Below, piece by piece: positions 37,476 to 50,800 of a DNA stretch of 64,000 nt. Numbering within the stretch: position 1 is the stretch's first letter; each line of letters begins with the position of its first letter. Location of the stretch: positions 1,785 to 65,784 of the forward strand of contig JAKCWW010000629.1 in the NCBI GenBank assembly GCA_026260175.1. The letters run 5' to 3'. The stretch comes from Reticulitermes lucifugus. Taxonomy: Eukaryota; Arthropoda; Insecta; Blattodea; Rhinotermitidae. Under the pieces are notes generated by a model. It was given only the letters and a program-made list of their open reading frames with translations, ran no database searches and was not told the origin of the DNA. Made by a program: the position numbers and the translations under genes.

Positions 37476-38284
37476 TGTTGTGAATTGAATTGCAACAATC
37501 ATTTCCTGCATGTAATCTAACCATAACACATATTTAATTTGTTGCTGTCTTTTCCAAAAGCTATGAGCGATCACATTTTCAAAGGATTTCTTCACTGTAT
37601 TTATATTATGATTTTATTTTGTGTTCTCGTGATGGTACATGAACACATACTTACTTTTCTCTGTGCCTGCTTCCATACTACCCTCCTTAGAAGTATACAA
37701 TAAATTCTGCATACTTCACTATGGAGTTATGTTGCTGCCCCGTGTATCAACTTAAATCAGTACTGACCAGAAGCAGATGTGTTCTATGCAATTCCAGTCT
37801 CTCCTGATTATTTTGTACATTCCTTGATAAATTGTACATCAAATAAAGTAGTGACAATAAAGTACATTCTTGTTTGAAAGAGGACCCGCAGTATGCAATT
37901 ATTCGAAGTAATTTTATGTAATATTTTATTTTCAAATTATATTCTGTTGATATACCATGTTTTGTTTTATAAGAAAACTCCTGTGTCTATAATTCTTAAG
38001 ACTTTTGTTCCATTATATTGAGTTGTTACTCTATACTACAGTAGTAAAAGTCATAAAGAGTGATAAGCAGTTTATGGCTCAGTTGTCAGCTGTGAAGCAC
38101 TGGATAAGGTGATATTCAGTACGCCAATATAGACATTATTGAACAACTGTGTGAACATCCAACTCCACATAGTAAACTTATTTTGCATACACTCACACTC
38201 TTCAAAAGGGCGAAGGTGGAAGTACACTGAACATTTGACAATTCATATTTCTGTAAGTAAGGTACATTTTAATGAGTGCCTCTA
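37476..38284. other. CpG-poor sequence, no gene seen
   Basis: Unclassified. Confidence 0.4.
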
Positions 38285-38490
38285 TTTAACCGTTAAAAAG
38301 TCCTGTGGCAAACATATGCACTACCTGCTGTAACAATGCAAAACTCTGCATTTTCCCCAAGCAGTGTATTTATGCATTTCATATGATTCTCACAACCAAA
38401 ACTGATTATTTCCCCTGAATGACATTAATTTAGTCATCTTTGTAATGGAGACAGAGTTTGTTTTGTATGAGTGGATATGAATTTAGAGGT
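38285..38490 (+). repeat. Old repeat I copy
   Basis: GCACTACCTGCTGTAACAATG, AAGCAGTGTATTTATGCATTT, CATATGATTCTCACAACC and TTTGTAATGGAGACAGAGTTT in order. A frame running out of it (38458-38709) has no recognisable product. Confidence 0.65.
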
Positions 38491-39685
38491 GTGTCAGCAT
38501 TGACAGCTATACAAACTGAATTTTTGTATGATGAATATCCATTTTCACTGGCCATGTTTGACACACTCAATATGGTGGAAATAAACAAAAAACAAATATT
38601 AAACCTGTTTGTGATGACTGGTTTACCTCATGACAAAATTTGTACAGATCACTTTCATATCATAGACAATTTATTAACCTTTCCAGGATTCAGAAATTTA
38701 CTTCAGTGATTACAAAACAAATGAACTTCAGTATGAATGTGTGTGTTTGTTAGTGTATCCAATAACGTAACACTTAAAAATGTGATACATCACCCAGTAT
38801 TATTTGATGTTTACACTAATATTAAAGAAACAGTTACTTCCTAAAAATATGAGAGTTAATAAATACAAATAATTTTATAATAAGTGCCAACTTGCATGAA
38901 TGAATACCAGAAAGTTTGGAACTTATATCTATGTGTGGCAGTTAACTAGTACACATTTTGAGAACTATGTCTACAGAATGTTCAGGAATTTTCATACCAT
39001 AAACCCTGGACTACCACTCATGCAGTGAGGTGTATTTTATAGATGAACACACATACCAAATGTTACAGAGTCTGTTCTCTTTGGTATTAGAACAATGATT
39101 TGTCAGATGTATTACTGGATGCCAAATAACAATCACAAATTCCTCACAGAGGAAAACATCAGATACTTGAAACTGTTGAAGTGCACTGCAATCCAAATAT
39201 TCAGTAAAACCTTCACAATCAAGAATACAAATGTTGATTTTATACAATGACAGTTTCTGATCTTTAAGAAATACACAACCACCACCACTGCCCCCTCCCC
39301 CCAGAAAAAAACTTCCACAAGGTTAAACAGATCTGGAAGAAACTTGGATGTATCTACCATTGTCAAGAGAGACTTGAGCTCAGTTGTATGGAAAGCACTG
39401 AACGGTGACCTCGAATTTCCAGTATGACTAAAACAGACTACAGGAATTACTTATACTGAACTTACAAATATGAGGTATTTACTTTTACACAGACACATTT
39501 TGGCCACCTAGGCATCATCACTCCTCACCCATATGAACATGCTCACACATCAGCCTCACAATTTTCCATCCACCAGGGCATTATACACAAAAGACTCATT
39601 CACTGCTACTCCAACTTGTTAAAGTAAATCACAGTGATAAGTGAAGATGGATGTTACTGTGACACTATAAGTTGCATCACACACA
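38491..39685. other. CpG-poor; one decayed hammerhead-like motif
   Basis: Complement of 39490-39530 reads GTGATGAT-GCC-TAGGT-GGC-CAAAATG, a CpG-decayed version of the motif at 52.38 kb. Otherwise unclassified. Confidence 0.4.
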
Positions 39686-39689
39686 TTGG

Positions 39690-39890
39690 AAATGAACCAT
39701 TTAAAGTCCAGTGGTAACTATATGTCACACCTACCGTAATATTCTGAAACTCTGCATTTTTTCACGTGGTGTATTTACATATTCTGTATGATTCTCAGAA
39801 CAAACAGTGATTATTTTCATAAACAGCATTGGTCCTCATAATGGAGATGGAACATTGTTCTCTGTAAGGTAGGAACTGAATTTTTATATA
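39690..39890 (+). repeat. Old repeat I copy
   Basis: CAGTGGTAACTATATGTCACA, GTGTATTTACATATTCTGTAT, AGAACAAACAGTGATTATTTT and GTAAGGTAGGAACTGAATTTT in order. Confidence 0.65.
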
Positions 39891-40514
39891 TAATTTAGAA
39901 AAATTCCAGTGTACAAAGGGCTAATTCAAGATTAAAAGCTGTTGATTAAAAAAGAACCTTCAAAGGAAAAAATATCTAACAGGAAGGAAAACTGTCTTTT
40001 CTTTGATTATGAAAGATGAAGGTTGGAATGATCAATTATCAACACAAGCACCACAAATGCAACCCTTTGTCATGACACTCCACACAGTTCACAAAGATGT
40101 AAAACGCATTCACAGGAATGTGAAACATGTTAAGTGACACTACATCACATACTTTACATGAACAAAGAAAACATCAGTTTGACAATGAATTTTTGGAGCG
40201 TGCAAAGGCTTTCGAACCAGTCGTATTTACCTAACAAAGTCTCATTTGTATGATTTTAACTTTCATTAGTAACGTATAAAAGAAATTATTAACTATTCAT
40301 GCCAATCCAAGCATCTCATCCTATAAATGTAATAGAATTACACATATTTGGTTTTGTAACTTGACTGATTTTTCAGCTCTTACAACAATGAAGCTTTTAT
40401 GGATTGGGATACCATGCCTGCTACATAATCTCCTTTATTTATTACTGTGACATCTACTGTGTGCATGGAAAACCATCAGAACCCTCTGTTTCTGCAGTGT
40501 GTGATTTTAAAAGG

Positions 40515-40805
40515 TGAATGTAAAGTTGCCCCTGTCCATGCCACGACACAAAAGTATTTATGAGAAGTGGTGGTATAGCTCCACTCATTCTTAACCTTGG
40601 CACTAGATGGTTACCAGTGGTCAACTTCACGCTCCGGCCGCTTTATCCCAGGGAAAGAACCCCTGTCACTCACTGAATAGGAGGGCCCCCACAGCTGGTC
40701 TGGACATTTTGGAGAAGAGACAGATCTCTTGCCCCTGCCAGGAATCAAACCCCAGATCTTCCACCTTCCAGCCTAGTCACTATACTGACTATGCATTTCT
40801 GGCTC
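40515..40805 (-). repeat. SINE family C, nearly full-length
   Basis: Complement of the 33.24 kb copy: GTAAAGTTGCCCCTGTCCATG, ATAGCTCCACTC, CGCTCCGGCCGCTTTATCCC, GGTCTGGACATTTTGGAGAAG, CTAGTCACTATACTGACTATG. Confidence 0.9.
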
Positions 40806-40994
40806 CTGTATGTTTTAAAACACTTCAGAACACTGGAGGTTCTGGTTCTGTAACTAAAATATATCTTATCATATACACAGGCAGGACCATTATTATGACA
40901 TTTGTATGATTAAAGGGTGTCCTCCACCTACACTGTTACCACCGCAGAACACATTCTTCATTACAGCACCTTCAAATTCTAACCATTTTATAGG

Positions 40995-41100
40995 TGGTAC
41001 CTACTAGATAGGAGGCTGGGTGGGCCCGAGAGCGAGTGAAAACAATCCCTTTCCCTGACAGGAAAGGAGAACTGGTCATCAGACCCAAAGGCAGTCTTTT
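40995..41100 (-). repeat. SINE family C fragment
   Basis: GATAGGAGGCTGGGTGGGCCC followed by a GAACTGGTC-like string resembles part of the family complement. Confidence 0.4.
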
Positions 41101-41738
41101 TACTGACAGATATCTGGATTCATAAAATACAATCCTGAAAAAGAGAACTTTTTAATCAGTGTGAGTTGTTTTCATAACATTTAAGTAGTCCTACTTAATA
41201 AGCAATAAAATTCTTCTCCAATACATGATTATTGTGTTGTTGGAACCTACAATTCCAGCCTCTGACCCCAACAAATGACGAGTTCAAATGCTTGTGAAAT
41301 TGAAAATACAGAAAGCAGAAAACATTTACAATCCACCATTTTAAAAATCATACTGGTTTGCTGTCACCACTGATATTTGCGAACAAACAATTTCAAAACT
41401 TCTGACCACAAAATCATTTTGTTCAACCTAACAAATAAGAGAACTAACTCTTGATCCTGACTTTCAGCATTACCTCTCTGAACATCCTGTAGTTCACTGG
41501 TCCACTGATCATATGAACATTAAAAACTACAAAGAACAAAACAGAGTTTATGAATCCCTACTCTGACTAAAGGTCTGAACACTGAATATCAGTCTACTGA
41601 CTGCAACCACAATTCTGACGTCTCTTCCCTGTCGTCATCAGTACAAACGGTTGAAACAGAACAACAGAAATTCTATATTAGAATGTAAGATAATAAGTTA
41701 ACACAGACTATGAACTGCAGAAATTCCTGTAATTTAGC

Positions 41739-41867
41739 TTACTTCACAAGCAGGTCATAATCTGCACAGCCAGCCCTGTGGCTGTTGACGTACTTGGCAT
41801 GAACTTCTGGTTCGAGATAACTCAGTTTCACCGATTCCTCCTCCTTCATTGCGTTTCTCCACTCCAT
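41739..41867 (-). CDS. GSTO: GSTO coding exon 6 (stop codon)
   Basis: Encodes residues 198-239, [20 protein letters not shown] to DYDLLVK, then TAA at 41741-41739. Acceptor TTTCAG precedes 41867. No polyadenylation signal close to the stop is obvious; an AATAAA-type signal on the minus strand lies near 40434-40443, which would imply a 3'UTR of about 1.3 kb, unproven. Confidence 0.92.
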   Translation of the reverse strand: MEWRNAMKEEESVKLSYLEPEVHAKYVNSHRAGCADYDLLVK

Positions 41868-44800
41868 CTGAAAAACAGCATCTGATAACACAGCCACAGG
41901 CCATTAGCTGTAATCACATCAGGGCCAAAAGTTGCCATACGGACATTACCCTATGAGGTACGTTAGCTACCAAATCAGATTAATAATGATGATGATGATG
42001 ATGTATTTATGCTTATCTAACAATGCTTGCAGGATCTCTAATTGTACTACAGTGTTGAATTGTAATATTGTAATGTGGAAGGAAGCAGCTATAGCCACAA
42101 TGAGTTATGAACCTGGCACTTACCTTGGTGGGGTGTGGGGGGGGAAGGAGACCAGTCAGGATCACAGGTGTCCTGACCAAGATTTCAAACTGGTAAGAAA
42201 AAGTAAAGTTGTCTCTGTCCACACCATGAAAGAATACAGGGGGGAGTACAGGTATAGATCAATTCATTTGTAGCGTCAGCGTTAGATGGAGGTGAGTGGT
42301 CAACATCACGCCCCAGCCACTTTACCACCCAGGAAAGGACCGCAGTACCCACTGAATAGGAGGATGAGTGGGCCCCAGACATGGCTTGAACATTTTGTAG
42401 GAGAGAAAAAAATCTCTTGCCCCTACCGGGATTCGAACCCTGGACCGTCCAGCCTGTAGCTTAGTTGCTATACCAACTACAGTACCCCAGCTTTGATTTA
42501 AACTGGACACCTCCCAAATTTAATTTACAAGCATTACTGGCTTCAGCCAACTTGCTCAGTATTAATTATGTTCATACCATATTACAGGACACCCTGTCCA
42601 TGTGCCAGGGTCACACCTTATCTGTAAAGTTCATCATATTATATCATATGCATTTCTGATAATCCATTCATGCCGCACGTTTGGCCCATTATAAACTGCT
42701 TGATATCACGGCCCAAGCAGTAATAATAGGTGACCTTTTTAAATAATGAAAGATAATCAAATAATGAACTCTGTGGGTAAGTTTACTTACCAGTCTCAGG
42801 AATCGCTCCCTAGGTAGCACAAACTGGTCACCACCCATGATTTTAAGCATTTCTGATCTTTCACACCATGGCCAGATCATGTAGTCCAACATCCCTGGCT
42901 TATCGCCTGTAATTACAGACAAGGGTGATACTGTAGTGAATGTGCTGATTACTACGTTATATACTCTTATTCAACACAGTGCTGTGCTAATGCTCAGGTG
43001 GTTCGTTAGTCACTGGCTTCTCACTGCAGAGGCCTGATTTCAATTCCAGTGTGGTCTATATGGTATTTATAGTGGACTATATATTTATAGTATTTATAGC
43101 CACTGAGACAGGTTTTTCTTTAACTACTTCAGTTTTCACCTATTATTATCTTTCATCTACCAGCAATGCCACATATTCTTAGTACCTGACAGTGCTCTAA
43201 ATAAAAAAAACTACTAATTCTTCTTCAACATACACTGTCATTGTGTTGCTATGGTGACTTATTTTACAATTACACAATGTTCATTTTTGTGATTCGCTTA
43301 ACTTATTTCATAAGGGCACATAAGCCTGCAGTACCAGCATGTCTGTTTGTCCCTGTCCATCTGTGGAATTTTGTACTAGTGGAAATTATACATAGAAAGG
43401 TATCACCGAATTGCATAATTATTACTTTGTAGTTAATGTTAATCAATCATAAGGAATGAAGCAGTGAAGGAGTACAGTCATAATAATTTCTTCCCAGACC
43501 TTCTTCCTTTATGAAGTTACCTTCAGATCACATTTTGGTAAAACAATTCAACACAATTGTGACAATGTTCATATATAATGTCACGATGGAAATTCATTTG
43601 ACTAACACTGCTGATACTCAAATTTTATGGCAGATACCTGCAAAGAAAGGTTTTGATCTCGAAACAATCTCCCTCTCAAAGACATCCATTGCCTTCATGA
43701 CAGCATCCAAGAATTCTTTGTCCATGTTTTGATAAAGTTTGTACAGATTTGAAATGACCTGCAAGTACAAAAAGTACACCCTGCTTAATACTGGGTTGGT
43801 TTGTGCAGTGTGAAAAAGCTCAGTCCAGCTATTATGAATGGTTTCCTAAGGCTGGATTCTGTCTCACTATTCAAGCAGTTAGTGTTTCCAGGTGCGCAGA
43901 GGCATTACTAATGGCAGCTGAGTGGAAATTAGCTGATTACAAAAAAAATTCAAACACTAGTTCAGACTTCATGTACACTGGCAATATAACCTATAATCAG
44001 AGTTCTTCTTCAGCAACTGATGGTTGTTAACATGATCAATAAATCCATTTCCTTTTATGGAATCTGGGAGGTTTATTAATATGAACACAACAGCCCACCA
44101 GTGGATCTTACCCAGCCCACACTCACACATCATTTATCTCAAATCCACTTTAATATTATACTTATATCTATTCCTACATGCCTCAAATGGTCTCTGCCCT
44201 TCCAGTTTTCCCATTTCTTATCTTTCCCATGCATGTTACATGTCCTACACCCTTCCCATCCTTGATTTGATCACCCTAATAATATTGGTGAAGAACATTG
44301 ACATGAAGTCCCTCATCTGCAGTTTTCAACTGCCTGTTGCTTTCCTCTCTCTGTAAGGTTCAAACTCTCTTTATTCTCAAATACCCTCCGCCTAGTATGT
44401 TGTTCTCTTTGGGTAAGAGGTCAACTGCACACCCATATAAAATTACATCACGCTGTAATATTTGGGTCTTTAGATAGGTGATGGACAGGTGAAAGATTCT
44501 GAACTTAATGCTAAACAAGACAGGAAACACATGTACCAGTTAACATTGTGGCACATTCAGATCTTGGCATGTGTTGTTGCTTTAATTATTGGTCATGCAC
44601 AATGCAGCTCTTCCTCAAACTTTCATCCAGTTGAAGGCAGTAAGTATTAAGTATTATTATTCTATGTACATTTATCTTAATTACTCGGCATGCAAATCAA
44701 ATGCTTTGCTACATATTATGTTTGATCATCAATGGCCTGCCAGGCTCTGCCTTGTTTTTTATACTTATCTCATAAATGGCACAGTTCTTGGAAAAAATTA

Positions 44801-47800
44801 TTTGATATGAAATATGTATTTTGATTTTTGCTACAACTTTTATCTCAAACTTTTCTCTATTCAGGAAGAATTCAGTGAGATATTATCATAAATGTACCTC
44901 GGACTTCAAGCATAGTGTCCAATATTTTTGTCTGATTTTAACCAAACCTGAATTTGATGAAATCTGCGGTCTTCTGGGGTATACGCGGCATTGTGTGGTA
45001 AGTGTTTTCCGACATTTCGGGACAACGTATCGGTTCCTTCCTCATGGGTCAAGAGTCCGAGTGGAAAGAAAGCCTATAACGTAGATTCTGGAAAGTACGG
45101 CAGGGTAGCAAAACGCGTGATGTGATGACAGCCAATAGGGTGAGAGAGGGGTGGATACAAACCATGTATAGCTGCTGGGGGTACCGAGAATGCAAACAGC
45201 TAAGACAGTTGGAAAAACATATATGGAATAGAGTAACAGTGGAGGAGGAAAATATAAGGATAAAGCTAGATAAACAAATCCCAAATAAACCAACAGTAAA
45301 ACTTAAAAATGTAAATGAACAAATTAGAAGAATAAAGAATCAAAACAGCGCGAGTGAGGGGGGGGGGAGACATGAAAAGTGGCTGCTTGGATACCTGTGC
45401 GACAACCGGTCTTAGTATGGCCAAGTGCTGCCCTTGGGGCAGGGTGAGAATAATGGGAGAAAATTGTATGGAATGCAGCAATACCAGGGAAGGGAAGTAA
45501 ACCAAATAAACAAATTATGAATAAAAGAGTGCATTGTAAAATAATCAAGGAAATACCCTGAATTTTCTTGACAGACTTTAATACAAATTCCAAATACAAA
45601 ATTGCACAAATCCACATCAGTGGGAGTCAAGTTGTTTCATGCACACATACATGATAAAGTTAACAGTTTGTGAATGCACCTACAAAACATTCTCTGAGTT
45701 TAATGTGCTTAACGTAATTCAGACTTGTTACTGTTGGTCAAAAATATTTAAACTGTTGCACAGTTTCAAAGGATTCATTAACTATCTTGAAATCATAGTT
45801 TTATTCCACATTCTAGTGATGAGACATTACCACGTACTTAGTTCTCCAACATCTAATAAAGTTCCCGTGCTTTTCACATGTTTTCACACAATAAATTAAC
45901 ATCCCCGGCACAGATCAGAAGCTGATGTATTACATTCAAAAACAATGACATGCTTAATATGTACTGTAATGAGCAATGAATACACACGACAGCTCCAGTT
46001 AAGCACCAGCAAGGCCAGCTTCAAGATATGCCTTATGTTATTTTTGAAAAAAATGTTATTAATATAAAATTGTTTTGAAGTGGAAGAAGTTTATGAATAA
46101 GTTTCAATCCAAAGTAGGGCACACGTTATTTTCCTTATAATCACTATCACAGCAGTTTGTTGAAACAGGTCTTTACAAGTGGATAAAATATCCTCACACA
46201 AAGGAACAAAGGTACTTGTGCTCCTCAACAAATCACAGACTTAAAAATCTGGACAATCACCTTTAAGGCAGATTTAATTACTGTTGGATTATTTAGATTA
46301 TTGATTAATGTGCACACTCAGTAAATACAACCAGTACAAACCTTATTAAACTGGTTTATCAACAGTTTGTCTTTTGCTTTCTTCAAAGGGTCCTTTGGAT
46401 ATAATGGTCTTTGTGGATATCTTTCATCAAGATAATCTGCAATGATCATACTCTCATATAAGCAGTCACCTGATTCCAGTTCCAGGGCTGGAACCTTCCC
46501 CAGAGGACTCTTGTCATACAGCCATTCTGGTTTAACTGTTAGATTAACATTCACTACATCATATCTGGTAAAGGGAATAAAAGAAACAAAATCTACACAT
46601 AGTTTTAAGTCATTTATAAGGATTTACTGTGTACATTACAAGGTACAGCACTTCACTAGAATAACATACATTACTCTGGCTGCACCCAAGATGGAGTTGA
46701 AACATGAACTGTAGACACACATGGACAATTAAGCTTGTAAGAATGTGAGGCTAAGCTTCAGAAGTAGAAGTGTTTTATTTGAAAACACTATCAGTTGCTA
46801 ACATTATATAGCATTAATGGTAAGATGCATGATTATGAGTATGGAACATTGGTGAAATGATGCTAACAGGGGAAAACACAAGTACTTGGAGATGGAAATG
46901 TCCCAGTGCCACTCTGTCCACCACGCATCCCAAAAGGAAAGCTGTGCTTATGAAATGGCATTCTTATGTATTGATGTAATGCACACTGTTACCTTAAGTG
47001 ACTTCATGGTAAACTACTGAACAGATTTTGATGAAATATGCTATTCACAGTTTATACTAGAAGAGGATTTATATACTGTATTTAATTTTGGTTTGTATCA
47101 GCCAAATCTAACTCCAACTTTATATGCAGATAAAATCAAACTATTACTGCCTCAGTGATGATGTAAACCCACGCTTCCTGAATAACTTCACATTTACAGA
47201 AAGTTAGCTGTAAAAGGTAAAGGCAAAGTTGTCCATACACATGCCATAAACACACATGGGGAAGTCAAGGTGTTGCTCCATCCATTTTTAACCTTGGCAT
47301 TAGATGGAGGTCAGCGGTCAGCTTCACACCCCGGCCATTTTATTCCTGGGGAAGAGGCTCTCAGTACCCACTGAATAGGAGGATGAGTGGGTACTAGAGC
47401 CAGTCTGGATGCTTTGGCAAAGAGAAAAACCCCATAACCCTGCTGGGAATTGAACCATAATTCCTCAGTTGCCCAGCCTGTAGCCTACGAACTATACTGA
47501 TCAAAACTTGTGACTAATGATCGGTAGTGTAAAGTACGCCATTTTTCCATTATATAGGCCCTGTGTAACATTTTGTAACCTCTATCTTTGTAACCACTTG
47601 GCTTGGTGCAATATTCTATAAATCTGTACAGTTACTTGCATTTGCTGATAATATAAACATAACTGGTAGATCAGTGGAAGACATAAAGAAATACTTTATA
47701 GCATTACAAACTGCCCCTGATGCAAAGGGATTAAAAGTAAATGATGAAAAACCTAAATACTTGACAGTTAAAGGAAACAGAAGGGAAACAATGGTCAAGC

Positions 47801-50800
47801 CGTACATTAAAATTATGGAATATATATTTGAGAGAGTACATACATGTGTACAACTGTGCTCACTAGTTAATGAGAATAATTGACATGAAGGAAGAAATTA
47901 GTACGTGAATACAGAACGCAAATACATGTTATTATGGACTAAGAAGACAAAGGTCAGGATATACAAAACCCTTGTTAGCCCCATTCTGATATATGGAAGC
48001 AAAACATGGACATTGACAATATCAGATGAATTATGTATATGACTGTGTACCTTTGATAGGAAAATATTACATACAATATATAACCCAGTGTAAGAGAAAG
48101 GAGCAAACGTACATTCAAGAAATGTACCAGCTTTACTGGTCACCGAACACCATTAAACAATTAAAGTGGCAAGGATACAACAGGCAGGACATTTACAAAG
48201 AACGGGTAATAGAAAATATCTAGAAGAATCATAGATTTCAGGCTCAAAGGAAGAAGTACAGTGAGAAGACCTAAACTTTGGTGGCTGGATGATGAAGTGG
48301 AAGGGAAGCTGTGACTACAAAAGCATAGGACAGTTTCTAATTAATTATCAGACACTGCATGCCTGAGTTGAGCACCAGGTACCATAGCCATACATACAGT
48401 ATTTACTTATGCAATTAGAAATGAAAAATCCAATTGCTCAGAAGACAGGGGATGAATGAATCAGATCTCATAGAAGTTTTCTCACTACTGATTATGACAA
48501 TTAGGTCTACTGCAACAGCATTCACACATTCTTCCTCCTTCAAAACATGATGTACAGTATCCTGCCATTACTTCTGACAATGCTGGACATGTCATGCAAT
48601 CACAAACTTTTATGCACACACTGTATAAGACATAGTGGATGTTACCTTAAGGTTTACAGCAGGCCCATATACTTCTGGGGTGATTTTACGATTTGATTTG
48701 TGTCCTGGGCCTGCCTCAACACATGAAGGGAACAAAGGTTTCATGGCACATGGTGCTGGGTATTTAATTATGAGTTACACACTTAAATGTAATTCATACA
48801 ATTAGTTTTGATCACACTCAGTTCTTCGCATACCCCAAATCGTTCCCCAAAATACTTTCAACTAATGTCATGTGGGAATCCACAATATTTTTTATATTTT
48901 CAATCAGCATTCTTTTTATCATGATGCTTATTTTCATTTCACAGATTTCTTACTCAACAATGTTGAAAACAATTCTGGGAATAAAACTTAACCAAATATG
49001 GTAACCTTAAGACCAATGAATGGACGAAAAGTGTATAATACATCTGCAAATGACCAAATAACATCCTTAACAGCCAAGCAGCTATTTTTGTTAAATGTAG
49101 GTAACATACATAGCTAACTGTATCAAGTAATATTATCCTATGGCCAGGAGGGGTTATTTGGGTGGTTCTCAGAGTTCAGAGGCTTGGATAACACTGCCCT
49201 ATACCATTTGAACTTAAAATTATTTGTTTAACATTAGTAATAAGAAATATGCCTGAAGAATTCCAATAACAATATAAGCCCATAACATATTTTGAAGTTT
49301 CTAACTGAATTTATATCCCTGAAAATTACAATGGGAAAAAGTGCCACCAATTTTCAGCAAATCTGATATACAATTTATTTTTCAATGTAAGATTTGCACA
49401 TAATGGTACGGTACATTCAGATGTGTACCAGAACCATGTGTGGATTGATAATATTGCAGTTATAATATGTTTATTACTTACGGTATCTTTTTCGCATCAA
49501 GCACTAGATGCACCCGCTGGCAGTAGGGGTCAAACCTCATGCTGTACAGTCTTAACTTTCCTTTTGACAAGGGTGGAATCTTGGATCCTGCAAAAATGTT
49601 GAACACTGCATCAATTCTACAACCTAACACAGAGTGTTCCAATCTACTTCTACAAAGAAATGACTCTCTTGTGAAGCTGATCCTCCATTACCATATTCAT
49701 CATCAACCTATTCGAAGCCACCCGATCCCAGACCTCAGCACCATAGAGCTACTTCTGTATGACTTAATGCAGCATGTCCCATTAATCATAAACCTTGTCA
49801 CAGCAATGTAACATTGTGTTGCAATTAACATTAACATCATGTAGTGTGCGAAATAACTCACCACATATTATACCTGGTGCACGAAATTATCTCATTTGGA
49901 CACAAAGATATGCCTAATACCTGGTGAATGGTGCACATGTTAGTGAAACAATTCTGAGTGTCTTGAAGTCCTTCTCTCTTCTCAGAGAGTCTGGCAGAAA
50001 TGAACTTCAGTTTCAGAAGATCCTGTTACCCCCATCATCAGGGGTAGATGAGACTACATGGCATCATATCCTTGGCGACAGCCACCTTCATGATCGCTGC
50101 CATGACAAACTCAAATCTCACTTTGAGGTTCTTCTTGTGAAATGATGATGGTACATGCTCAACACTTTATCAAAGTTTGTCTCCTGCGAGGGTAGAGTTA
50201 CGGTAAACTGTGTCCTTCAAACCTAACTGTACATTTCTAATGTTATTCATACCATGCATATTCTTACAATTACTACATAAACCAACACATGCACTTAATA
50301 AAATACAATTCAAGACAAGTATAAAACAAGCCCAACACACTAATCTAGATTAGCGTGTTGGGCTTGTACTCCTTTGTTCTAAATAACTCCCTGATGATGG
50401 CATCCTGATGCCAAAACATGAAGGAGTTTTATATTTGTCTTTAATTGTATTTTATTATGTGCATATGTTGGTTGATGTACTAATTCTAACTGTACATAAC
50501 AGCTGCATGGAGTCTGAATGGGTGAATGAACGGCCTACAACTTGCTGACAGAAATGTTGCATAATGCAGTCACTGAATTATTTGCAAGGGTCCATTAATT
50601 CTTCTTTCGGTGATGCACGCCATACACTAACATTAATACCAAGTAAACGCATTTTCTGATCATCACTATATGTTGTTCTGGGAATTTATTGGTGCACCCA
50701 AGTACAATCTTGTTTCATACATGAAATAAACTAAACGAGGGTTGATGTCACCACCATACACTGCTGCACTAAAGCGGTCAATTATTGCACAGCGACCAAT

